From Lachnospiraceae bacterium (GTDB taxonomy: Bacteria; Bacillota_A; Clostridia; Lachnospirales; Lachnospiraceae): a DNA stretch of 8,861 nt. The stretch is from positions 1 through 8,861 of the forward strand of contig JAGOGN010000058.1 of NCBI GenBank assembly GCA_017996675.1, given 5' to 3'. Positions 1 to 7,041 of the stretch are shown in pieces. The notes under the pieces were generated by a model. The model worked only from the letters and a program-made list of their open reading frames with translations, did not search any database and was not told the DNA's origin. Position 1 is the first letter of the stretch; every line of letters begins with the position of its first letter. Made by a program: the position numbers and the translations under genes.

Positions 1-479
1 GCACCATTGTAGCAAATTAAAAAACATCCTGGGATATCTAACCCCAACTGATGCGTTACTTGCATTGCGCTTTCAAAGGTGCGTCCTGTAGTGACTGTCA
101 CAATATGATTTAAGTCCAGTGCTTCTTTGATTGCGGTTCTGTTTTCATCTGGAATTTCCTTCTGATCATTTAACAAGGTTCCATCAAGATCGGTAAATAG
201 GATTTTTCTTCCTAATTGAATGTTTTTGTTTTCAGTCATACATTGTTTCATAATTTCCCTCACATATGGAAGTTTCTTTTTATCCTGTATCAAGCTTGCA
301 TACAGGGCAAATAATGCTTCCTCTCTTTTTAAATCAAGAATCGTCCGGTTTTCTGCCTTTTTTAGCTGACCAATCTTTTCTCCTAAATCTAATCGTTGCT
401 CCAGCAGCGGAACGATCTTTTGATCAATTTGTTCCAACTGTTCTCTTAATATTTTTAATGTTTCATTTCCTTTGTTCAT
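1..479 (-). CDS. Chorismate mutase (AroQ type) fused to HAD/Cof-type hydrolase, 3' end outside window
   Basis: An open frame from ATG 479-477 runs without a stop to the left edge (159 complete codons). Residues about 7-88 look like the three-helix AroQ chorismate mutase, which turns chorismate into prephenate for Phe/Tyr synthesis. Aligned by eye to the E. coli PheA mutase domain, the active-site residues are present: R12, R29, K40, D49, R52, E53 and Q88 (E. coli R11, R28, K39, D48, R51, E52, Q88); N84 replaces S84. From residue 91 a HAD phosphatase begins: hydrophobic strand, then motif I D97-x-D99-G-T (nucleophile D97), then motif II in VTTGR (T131), as in Cof/class IIB enzymes. The cap domain and motifs III-IV lie outside. 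Only eight residues separate Q88 from D97. The start is supported by GAGGAG five bases upstream. Domain calls are confident. The substrate of the HAD part is unknown, and mutase activity is inferred. Confidence 0.87.
   Translation of the reverse strand, partial: MNKGNETLKILREQLEQIDQKIVPLLEQRLDLGEKIGQLKKAENRTILDLKREEALFALYASLIQDKKKLPYVREIMKQCMTENKNIQLGRKILFTDLDGTLLNDQKEIPDENRTAIKEALDLNHIVTVTTGRTFESAMQVTHQLGLDIPGCFLICYNG
249..260 (-). promoter_or_regulatory. Possible internal ribosome binding site and start for the HAD domain
   Basis: On the minus strand AGGG (260-257) lies five bases before an in-frame ATG (251-249, residue M77 of the fusion). A second in-frame ATG follows at 239-237 (M81). 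Starting at M77 would give a HAD protein with about 20 residues before the catalytic D97, close to the normal N-terminus of a stand-alone Cof hydrolase. It would lack the first two mutase helices. It could be a used second start or a relic of a formerly separate gene. Chance occurrence cannot be excluded. Confidence 0.4.
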
Positions 480-484
480 CTGTT

Positions 485-490
485 CTCCTC
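485..490 (-). promoter_or_regulatory. Ribosome binding site of the mutase-HAD gene
   Basis: GAGGAG on the minus strand sits five bases before ATG 479-477. It fixes the start at the chorismate mutase domain, so the fused form is the main predicted product. Confidence 0.8.
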
Positions 491-494
491 AATT

Positions 495-510
495 ATTATA
501 TGCTATAATA
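495..510. promoter_or_regulatory. Divergent promoter region with back-to-back -10 elements
   Basis: The 56-base gap between the two divergent starts (479 and 536) contains an inverted repeat ATTATA-TGC-TATAAT at 495-509. On the plus strand TATAAT at 504-509 is preceded by TG at 501-502, an extended -10; this is a good fit for the propeller gene, with a transcript start near 516. On the minus strand candidate -10 boxes are TATTAT (510-505) and TATAAT (500-495). The first leaves room for the GAGGAG ribosome site, while the second would place the start too close to it. No convincing -35 box is seen for either direction. Confidence 0.55.
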
Positions 511-522
511 TGCCTAAGAATT

Positions 523-527
523 GGAGG
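523..527 (+). promoter_or_regulatory. Ribosome binding site of the propeller-protein gene
   Basis: GGAGG lies eight bases before ATG 536-538. The frame can be extended to a TTG at 521, but that codon overlaps the ribosome binding site itself, so the ATG is chosen. Confidence 0.85.
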
Positions 528-535
528 TATTCTAC

Positions 536-1555
536 ATGCGTAAAAAAATCAAATACATTGTACCTATTCTGGCACTGATTTTAATGATTGGCGGTATCCT
601 TTTTTCACGATATCTAAACCGCACTCAGTTCCCACAAAATGATCAGTTTGGCAATTTGGCAGGTAATTTGTTTAATAAAGGACTATTTTGCGAGCGCAAT
701 GGTGTCGTTTATTTTAGCAACCCGAAAGATAACTTTGCACTCTATTCCATGGATAGTGCAGGTACAAATTTCAAAAAGTTATCCGCTGATGTATGTGCTT
801 ATATCAATGCCGATGATCATTATATTTATTATACGAGAAATAACGCCAGTCAAAAATCGGATTTTTCTTTTTTACATATTCAAAATTATAGTTTATGTCG
901 ATTGAATCAGAATGGAAAACATGAACTCATTTTAGATTCTAGTCCATCCTTGTATTCCAGTCAGTTTAAAGACTATATTTACTATATTCATTATGATAAA
1001 GAAACAGCTTCTACTCTCTATAAAGTATCCATTGATGGGTCAGAGATAAAACAAGTAAAAAATGAACCGATCTTACCTTGTTCTAGGTCCGGTATGAAAT
1101 TATATTATACTGGTGTAACAGGTGATCACAATATCTACAGCCTCGACACCAATACAGATACTTCAACCATGGTATACGAGGGGAATTCTTATAATCCGAT
1201 TATTATTGGATCTTATGCTTATATCATGGATCCTGATCAAAATTATGCTTTATCTCGCATCGATTTAACATCAGGTGAAAAAACCATACTTTCGAAAGAA
1301 CGTCTAGATTGCTTTAATGTATACGGAAATATGATTTATTACCAGAAATCTTCTACCACCAATCCAGGACTTTATCGGATGACCATTGATGGTTCAAATC
1401 TAGAAAAAGTAATGGATGGAATTTATACAAATATCAATATCACATCAAGATATGTATATTTCTACTCCTATGAAAATAATAATACCTGTTTCTCAACACC
1501 AACAAACGGTCCTGTACAGGTAACAGAATTTCTTCCACCTGTACAGAAAGATTAA
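536..1555 (+). CDS. Membrane-anchored DUF5050-like beta-propeller protein
   Basis: A 339-residue protein. It begins with a short basic stretch and a hydrophobic segment (about residues 7-24), with no lipobox and no clear cleavage site, so it probably stays as a signal anchor with the rest outside the cell. The remainder is seven copies of a propeller-type repeat, each starting with an aromatic-rich strand: VVYFSN 57, YIYYTR 96, YIYYIH 147, KLYYTG 188, YAYIMD 227, MIYYQK 266, YVYFYS 306. These are mostly 39-41 residues apart (one gap of 51). Several repeats continue with a pattern like LYxMDxxGxNxxKL. This resembles the DUF5050 family, related to LDL-receptor YWTD-type propellers and common in clostridia. 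No catalytic residues are visible; a binding or scaffolding role is inferred, and the ligand is unknown. It is transcribed alone from the divergent promoter and converges on polC. Confidence 0.85.
   Translation: MRKKIKYIVPILALILMIGGILFSRYLNRTQFPQNDQFGNLAGNLFNKGLFCERNGVVYFSNPKDNFALYSMDSAGTNFKKLSADVCAYINADDHYIYYTRNNASQKSDFSFLHIQNYSLCRLNQNGKHELILDSSPSLYSSQFKDYIYYIHYDKETASTLYKVSIDGSEIKQVKNEPILPCSRSGMKLYYTGVTGDHNIYSLDTNTDTSTMVYEGNSYNPIIIGSYAYIMDPDQNYALSRIDLTSGEKTILSKERLDCFNVYGNMIYYQKSSTTNPGLYRMTIDGSNLEKVMDGIYTNINITSRYVYFYSYENNNTCFSTPTNGPVQVTEFLPPVQKD
1512..1546. terminator. Hairpin at the convergent gene ends, possible weak bidirectional terminator
   Basis: CTGTACAGGT (1512-1521) and ACCTGTACAG (1537-1546) form a perfect 10-base inverted repeat around a 15-base loop. 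It lies inside the last codons of the propeller gene and six bases past the polC stop. Neither strand has a clear run of T after the stem: minus-strand RNA continues with GACCGUUUGUUG, plus-strand RNA with AAAGAUUAAAAA. It is the only terminator-like structure noticed at this junction, but it is not a classical intrinsic terminator. Confidence 0.35.
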
Positions 1556-4500
1556 AAATCAAATAAGGATAGCTGATTTGATTCTGGAAGGTTTGGAAAG
1601 AGTCCCAAATCATTCATCAGTTCAATGGAATTTTTATTTACCTTTGTTCGTTGCCTAAAATCATCTCTGGACAAAAATGGGCCATTCTTAACTGCTTCTT
1701 CAACCGCTTCCGCTGCCGCACCGCCAAGTCCATCAATGGAACAAAGGGGTGGCATTAATTTCCCATCAATGATTTGAATTCGTCTAGCTTTTGCTTTAAA
1801 AAGATCCAATTTGTGAAATTCAAATCCTCTTGCATACATTTCCTGAACATTACGCATATCTTTTAAGGTATCCTGCTCTTTTGGAGTCAGGGTATCTTTT
1901 CTTTTTTTATAATCTTCCATGTAAAAATTAAGCTTATCCTTACCTTGACACATCAATTCATAATTAAAAGAAGATGCTCGAATACTAAAATAAGCAGCAT
2001 AATAAGCAAGTGGATAATAAACTTTACAATAAGCGATTCTCCAAGCCATCATAACATAAGCTGCTGCATGGGCTTTTGGAAACATATATTGTATCTTTTG
2101 ACAAGACCAAATATACCAGTCAGGAACATTTTGTTGTTTCATGACTTCAATCCAGTCCGGTTTTAATCCTTTTCCTTTACGAACAGATTCCATAATGGTA
2201 AAGGCTGTTTCACTCTCGACACCCATGCCGATTAAATAACTCATAATGTCATCTCTCGTACAAATTGCTGTAGAAATAGTTGCCTTTCCTTCCTGAATTA
2301 GAAGTTGAGCATTTCCTACCCATACATCCGTACCATGGGAAAGTCCCGAGATTCTTATTAAATCAGAAAAACATGAAGGATTTGTGTCCTGAAGCATTTG
2401 AATAACAAAATCCGTTCCAAATTCTGGAATACCTAATGTTCCAAGAGGACATCCATCAATATCAGCAGGATTAATTTCCAAAGCTTTTGTTGATCGAAAT
2501 AAACTCATTACAGTTGGTTCATCAAATGGAATTGCTTTTGCATCAATTCCCGTCAAATCCTCCAACATTCGAATCATTGTTGGATCATCATGTCCTAAAA
2601 TATCTAATTTTAATAAGTTATGATCAATGGAATGGTAATCAAAATGTGTTGTAACAATGTCTGTACTCATATCATTTGCAGGATGTTGAACTGGAGTAAA
2701 TGAATTAATGTCCTCTCCAATTGGCAAGACAATAATACCACCTGGATGCTGACCTGTAGACCTTCGAACACCAACACAGCCTTCTAATATTCGTTCAATC
2801 TCACATCCTCGCTTCGACACGTTCCGCTCTTCATAATATTTTTTCACATAACCATATGCTGTTTTATCTGCAAGGGTAGCAATCGTTCCAGCTCGAAAAG
2901 TTTGTCCATCTCCAAAAATAACTTCTGTATACTTATGAGCTTTACTCTGATAATCACCCGAGAAATTTAAATCAATATCAGGTTCTTTGTTTCCCTTGAA
3001 ACCTAAAAATGTTTCAAAAGGAATATCAAATCCATCCTTTAGCATCTTCGTGTTACAAACCGGACATTCACAGTCAGGCATATCACAACCACTCATTCCA
3101 GAGTATTGTTTTACAACAGTGGAATCAAAATCACTGTAATAGCAATTTGGACAATGATAATGGGGACTTAATGGATTTACTTCTGTAATTCCGGCCATAG
3201 TTGCAACAAAAGAAGATCCAACCGAACCACGTGAACCAACTAGGTACCCATCCTCATTGGATTTCCAAACTAATTTTTGCGCGATAATATACATAACCGC
3301 AAAACCATTGCTGATAATAGAATTTAATTCTCTTTCTAATCGTTCCGTAACTACTTCTGGTAAATTAGGTCCATACATTTCATGGGCTTTATGATAACAA
3401 ATATCCCTTAACATCTGATCGGAATCAGGTATTACAGGAGGACATTTATCTGGTCTAACTGGTGAAATCTTTTCACACCAATCTAATATTTCATTTGGGT
3501 TGGTAATTACAACTTCAGCTGCTTTCTCCGTTCCAAGATAGGCAAATTCATCCAACATTTCATCGGTTGTATGAAGGTATAACGGTGCCTGATCATCTGC
3601 ATCCGTAAATCCCTTTCCTGTCATAATAATACGACGGTATATTTCATCTTCCGGGTTCAAAAAATGAACATCGCAAGTTGCAACCACTGGCTTTTGAAAG
3701 GTCTCTCCTAATTTCACAATGTGAGAATTAATAGCCCTCAAATCATCCATTGTTTCGTAAGCATATCGATCGCTACGTAGCATGAATTCATTATTTCCGA
3801 CTGGTTGAATTTCTAAATAATCATAAAAATCTATAATTCGTGCAATTTCTTCTTCTGGTTTATCCGAAGTAAGTGCTCGAAAAAGTTCACCCGCTTCACA
3901 AGCTGATCCAATAATTAAACCCTCACGATGTTTCTCGATTAAACTTTTTGGAATACGTGGCCTTTTATGAAAATATTCCAAATGGGATTTGGAAATCAAC
4001 GTATAAAGGTTCACCCTTCCAATATCATTTTTTGCAAGAATAATTCCGTGATAAGTTGGAAGTTTGCCAATTAAATCAGGCGTTGCTTCACATAAAGAAT
4101 TCAATTGCATTAAGTTCGTAATAGATTGCTCTGATAAAAGTTCTATAAATTTCAAAAAAATCAATGCTGTACATTCTGCGTCATCAACAGCACGATGATG
4201 ATTTGCCAGCTGAATATGCAATTCTTTTGCAACAGCATCCAATTTAAATTTCTTTAATTGTGGTAATAATACTCTAGCCAGTGCAACTGTATCAAGTACC
4301 GTACTAGACGGTGGCGCTAAACCACATTTGCTACAGTTATGCAAAATAAAACTCATATCAAAATCCGAATTATGAGCAACCATAATCCCGTCCTGGCAAA
4401 AATCCAGGAAACCAGGAAGAACTTCTTCAATTGGCTTGGAAAATGCAACGGTATCATCCTTAATTCCAGTTAATTTCTCAATGTGAAAAGGAATCGGCTC

Positions 4501-5946
4501 CTTTGGATTAACATAGGAGGAAAAGCGATCGATAATTGTGCCATTTTTGATTTTCACAGCGCCAATTTCGATGATGTTATTTTTTTTACTACTGAATCCT
4601 GTTGTTTCCAGATCGAATACAATGAAGGTTTCTTGAAAGGAGCAAGAAAATGGATTTTTCACAATCGAAATATGATCATCAACAAAATATCCTTCTACAC
4701 CATAAATCACTTTGAAATCTTCTTTGGGATCTACTGCATGATTCGCATCCGGAAACGCCTGTACAACCCCGTGATCCGTAATTGCAATTCCCTTATGTCC
4801 CCAGGCTTTCGCTGTTTTAATTAAATCTTTTACTTCCGAGGTACCGTCCATATCACTCATTTTTGTATGACAATGAAGTTCCACTCTTTTTTTCTCAGAA
4901 GTATCCATTCTTTTCGTGGTAAAATCAGCAATTTTCTTGATTCCTACGATATTACTGATTTCTAATTCTCTGTCATAAGTACTATAAACAGGCATACCTT
5001 TGATTTTTACAAATAGTCCTTCTTTTAATTCATTTAATACGCCTTCTTTTTGTTCTGCTTTCAGGAAAATCTTCACGCCAATGGTATCAGTAAAATCCGT
5101 GACTGCAAACCGAACCATGAATTTCTCATTTCGAAGTTCTCGAACATCCAGTTTTCGAACTTTTCCGCGAATCGTGACTTCACCAATTTCACCTACCAAA
5201 TCAGATACAGGTACGAAATCATCTATGAAATCTCTGCCAAAAAACACATCTGGATTTGAGTCTTTTTTGAATCCCCATTTGGAACTTTTTTGAGTAAACG
5301 GTTTATCCTTTTTAATTGAAGCAGGTTTTGATTCCTCATTTGAACCCTCATCGTTTGCTTCATTTTTATCAATATGATTCGACATGATTTTTTGAACCTG
5401 ACGTTTTAACATGCGTTGCTTTTCATCCTCAAGCTTGGAATGATCTACCTCATAATAATCGTATTTCAGCTCAAACTCCACGTTACAACGTTCACGAAAG
5501 ATTCGATACAAAATATCGATCAATTCGTCCATTTTCTTTTTTACAATAACTGATTCACCAACTGTCATTTCCATTGTGTGATCATCCAAAAATATTATTT
5601 TGGCCTGATGAAAGATACTAAAAAGAAGCACATGGTAGGATTTTAGCTCCTGCAATATGCTATCTTTGTATAATTCATATATTTTCTTTGCATGATACTG
5701 TTCGGACAATTGAAATTTTTCTACGATATGAATTTCCATTTTCTGATTTTGAAACAATTGTTTTGCAATCATGTCTTCTGCATAAAAAATCAATTTTTTC
5801 TCAATCAAGTGATTCGAGCAGATCAGTATCTTGATTTGTGTCCGTGATTTATTGGATACCACACGTTCTATTTCTACCTGTGAAAAAATATCATGAACAT
5901 CATCCTTTAATTTAACAGTTGGAAAAACATCATAAAACTTCTTCAA
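1552..5946 (-). CDS. polC: DNA polymerase III alpha subunit, PolC type
   Basis: Main replicative polymerase of low-GC Gram-positives, 1464 residues (B. subtilis PolC is 1437). Domains in order: N-terminal region (1-180), charged linker (about 183-235), OB fold (about 250-340), PHP part 1 (H358, H360, D365, D367, D391-H392, E418), and an inserted DnaQ-like 3'-5' exonuclease (about 438-605; D445 and E447, D530, H584 and D589). PHP then resumes (E684, D759-x-H761) and leads into the polymerase, with a zinc knuckle (C932, C935 and Cys at 954, 959, 961, 964) and catalytic D990, D992 and D1115. The C-terminal QLSLFDF (1458-1464) is a sliding-clamp binding motif. All key residues look intact, so the enzyme should polymerise and proofread. 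The start is TTG at 5946-5944, four bases after the ispG stop, with GGAGAG (5959-5954) lying in the end of ispG. Its stop overlaps that of the converging propeller gene. The start codon is the only less certain point. Confidence 0.98.
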   Translation of the reverse strand: MKKFYDVFPTVKLKDDVHDIFSQVEIERVVSNKSRTQIKILICSNHLIEKKLIFYAEDMIAKQLFQNQKMEIHIVEKFQLSEQYHAKKIYELYKDSILQELKSYHVLLFSIFHQAKIIFLDDHTMEMTVGESVIVKKKMDELIDILYRIFRERCNVEFELKYDYYEVDHSKLEDEKQRMLKRQVQKIMSNHIDKNEANDEGSNEESKPASIKKDKPFTQKSSKWGFKKDSNPDVFFGRDFIDDFVPVSDLVGEIGEVTIRGKVRKLDVRELRNEKFMVRFAVTDFTDTIGVKIFLKAEQKEGVLNELKEGLFVKIKGMPVYSTYDRELEISNIVGIKKIADFTTKRMDTSEKKRVELHCHTKMSDMDGTSEVKDLIKTAKAWGHKGIAITDHGVVQAFPDANHAVDPKEDFKVIYGVEGYFVDDHISIVKNPFSCSFQETFIVFDLETTGFSSKKNNIIEIGAVKIKNGTIIDRFSSYVNPKEPIPFHIEKLTGIKDDTVAFSKPIEEVLPGFLDFCQDGIMVAHNSDFDMSFILHNCSKCGLAPPSSTVLDTVALARVLLPQLKKFKLDAVAKELHIQLANHHRAVDDAECTALIFLKFIELLSEQSITNLMQLNSLCEATPDLIGKLPTYHGIILAKNDIGRVNLYTLISKSHLEYFHKRPRIPKSLIEKHREGLIIGSACEAGELFRALTSDKPEEEIARIIDFYDYLEIQPVGNNEFMLRSDRYAYETMDDLRAINSHIVKLGETFQKPVVATCDVHFLNPEDEIYRRIIMTGKGFTDADDQAPLYLHTTDEMLDEFAYLGTEKAAEVVITNPNEILDWCEKISPVRPDKCPPVIPDSDQMLRDICYHKAHEMYGPNLPEVVTERLERELNSIISNGFAVMYIIAQKLVWKSNEDGYLVGSRGSVGSSFVATMAGITEVNPLSPHYHCPNCYYSDFDSTVVKQYSGMSGCDMPDCECPVCNTKMLKDGFDIPFETFLGFKGNKEPDIDLNFSGDYQSKAHKYTEVIFGDGQTFRAGTIATLADKTAYGYVKKYYEERNVSKRGCEIERILEGCVGVRRSTGQHPGGIIVLPIGEDINSFTPVQHPANDMSTDIVTTHFDYHSIDHNLLKLDILGHDDPTMIRMLEDLTGIDAKAIPFDEPTVMSLFRSTKALEINPADIDGCPLGTLGIPEFGTDFVIQMLQDTNPSCFSDLIRISGLSHGTDVWVGNAQLLIQEGKATISTAICTRDDIMSYLIGMGVESETAFTIMESVRKGKGLKPDWIEVMKQQNVPDWYIWSCQKIQYMFPKAHAAAYVMMAWRIAYCKVYYPLAYYAAYFSIRASSFNYELMCQGKDKLNFYMEDYKKRKDTLTPKEQDTLKDMRNVQEMYARGFEFHKLDLFKAKARRIQIIDGKLMPPLCSIDGLGGAAAEAVEEAVKNGPFLSRDDFRQRTKVNKNSIELMNDLGLFPNLPESNQLSLFDF

Positions 5947-5950
5947 TTTT

Positions 5951-7021
5951 CTACTCTCCAGTCATATTCAACAATTCTTCCCTCAACGCTTCTAGCAAAT
6001 GATCTTCTGGTACTTTACGGATGATCTGACCCTTTTTCATAATGAGTCCTTCTCCTCTTCCGCCTGCGATACCAATATCCGCTTCTTTTGCTTCGCCTGG
6101 GCCATTCACTGCACAACCCATGACTGCAATCTTCATATTACCAAGAGGAAGAACGGAAACCATCTCTTCTACCTGATTTGCTAAACGAATCAGATCAATC
6201 TGTGTTCTACCACAAGTCGGACAAGAAACTATTTCAACCCCACTCTCACGTATTCCAAGAGTACTAAGAATCACCTTCGCAGTACGAATTTCTTCAATGG
6301 GACTCCCCGTTAGGGATACACGAATCGTGTCTCCGATTCCTTGGCCTAAAATCATAGATAAGCCCATTGCACTCTTGATATTTCCACGGTACAAGGTACC
6401 CGCTTCCGTAATGCCCACATGCAATGGATAGTCTGTTTGTTGAGTAATGAGCTCGTGAGCCCTCACACAGGTTAAAACATCCGATGTTTTAATACTAATG
6501 ACAAGATTCGAATATCCCTGTTCCTCAATTAATGCAACTTGTTTTAAAGCACTTTCCACCATACCGTCCGGAGTCACACCTTGATACTTTTCAACGAGTT
6601 CACGTTCTAAGGATCCACTATTTACGCCTACGCGGATTGGGATATTTCTTTCTTTGGCAGCTTTTACAACTTCGGCAACACGATCCTTTGATCCTATGTT
6701 ACCCGGATTAATTCGAATTTTATCAGCGCCTGCTTCAATCGATGCAATTGCAAGTTTATAATCAAAATGAATATCAGCAACAAGTGGAATATGAATCTGT
6801 TCTTTAATTTTTCTTAAAGATTCGGCTGCTTCCATTGTTGGAACGGCACAACGAATGATTTCACATCCTGCCTGTTCTAATTCAAGAATCTGTTGAACCG
6901 TTGAACGCACATCTTCCGTTTTTGTATTCGTCATAGACTGAATGGTAATCGGTGATAAATTTCCAATTAAAACATGACCAACCTGGACCTGTCTTGTCTT
7001 CTTTCGTTCAATCAAATTCAT
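5951..7021 (-). CDS. ispG: 4-hydroxy-3-methylbut-2-en-1-yl diphosphate synthase (IspG/GcpE)
   Basis: Iron-sulfur enzyme of the MEP pathway that reductively converts methylerythritol cyclodiphosphate into HMBPP; cytoplasmic. The protein has 356 residues from ATG 7021-7019. A TIM-barrel N-terminal part (opening with QSMTNTKTEDV, with ADIHFDYKLA and KIRINPGNIG further on) is followed by the [4Fe-4S] domain, with C267 and C270 in SCPTCGR, C303 in MGCAVNGPGE and the ligand/catalytic E310. This is the short bacterial form. AGGTGG (7032-7027), five bases before the ATG, supports this start. The frame extends to a TTG at 7045 that overlaps the rseP stop, but the added residues do not resemble the family start. 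It sits between rseP and polC in the operon, and the polC ribosome site lies in its last codons. Confidence 0.97.
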   Translation of the reverse strand: MNLIERKKTRQVQVGHVLIGNLSPITIQSMTNTKTEDVRSTVQQILELEQAGCEIIRCAVPTMEAAESLRKIKEQIHIPLVADIHFDYKLAIASIEAGADKIRINPGNIGSKDRVAEVVKAAKERNIPIRVGVNSGSLERELVEKYQGVTPDGMVESALKQVALIEEQGYSNLVISIKTSDVLTCVRAHELITQQTDYPLHVGITEAGTLYRGNIKSAMGLSMILGQGIGDTIRVSLTGSPIEEIRTAKVILSTLGIRESGVEIVSCPTCGRTQIDLIRLANQVEEMVSVLPLGNMKIAVMGCAVNGPGEAKEADIGIAGGRGEGLIMKKGQIIRKVPEDHLLEALREELLNMTGE

Positions 7022-7041
7022 AAAATCCACCTTCCTTAAAA

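Noticed and set aside
237..260. The mutase-HAD joint as a frameshift or sequencing artefact
   Set aside because: The frame was followed codon by codon from 479 to 3 with no stop, and both domains have sensible family sequence right up to the joint; an error in the source assembly still cannot be fully excluded.
266..508. Plus-strand open frame of 80 codons
   Set aside because: It lies antisense to the chorismate mutase coding region, has no ribosome site and its translation resembles no known family; it is a shadow.
639..905. Second plus-strand frame inside the propeller gene
   Set aside because: Fully inside a well-supported gene in another frame and without its own start signal.
4483..4824. 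Plus-strand open frame of 113 codons opposite polC
   Set aside because: Antisense to the conserved PHP and exonuclease region of polC; no recognisable protein features.
5000..5293. Two overlapping plus-strand open frames opposite the PolC OB-fold region
   Set aside because: Low-complexity Ser/Phe/Thr-rich shadows of polC without start signals.
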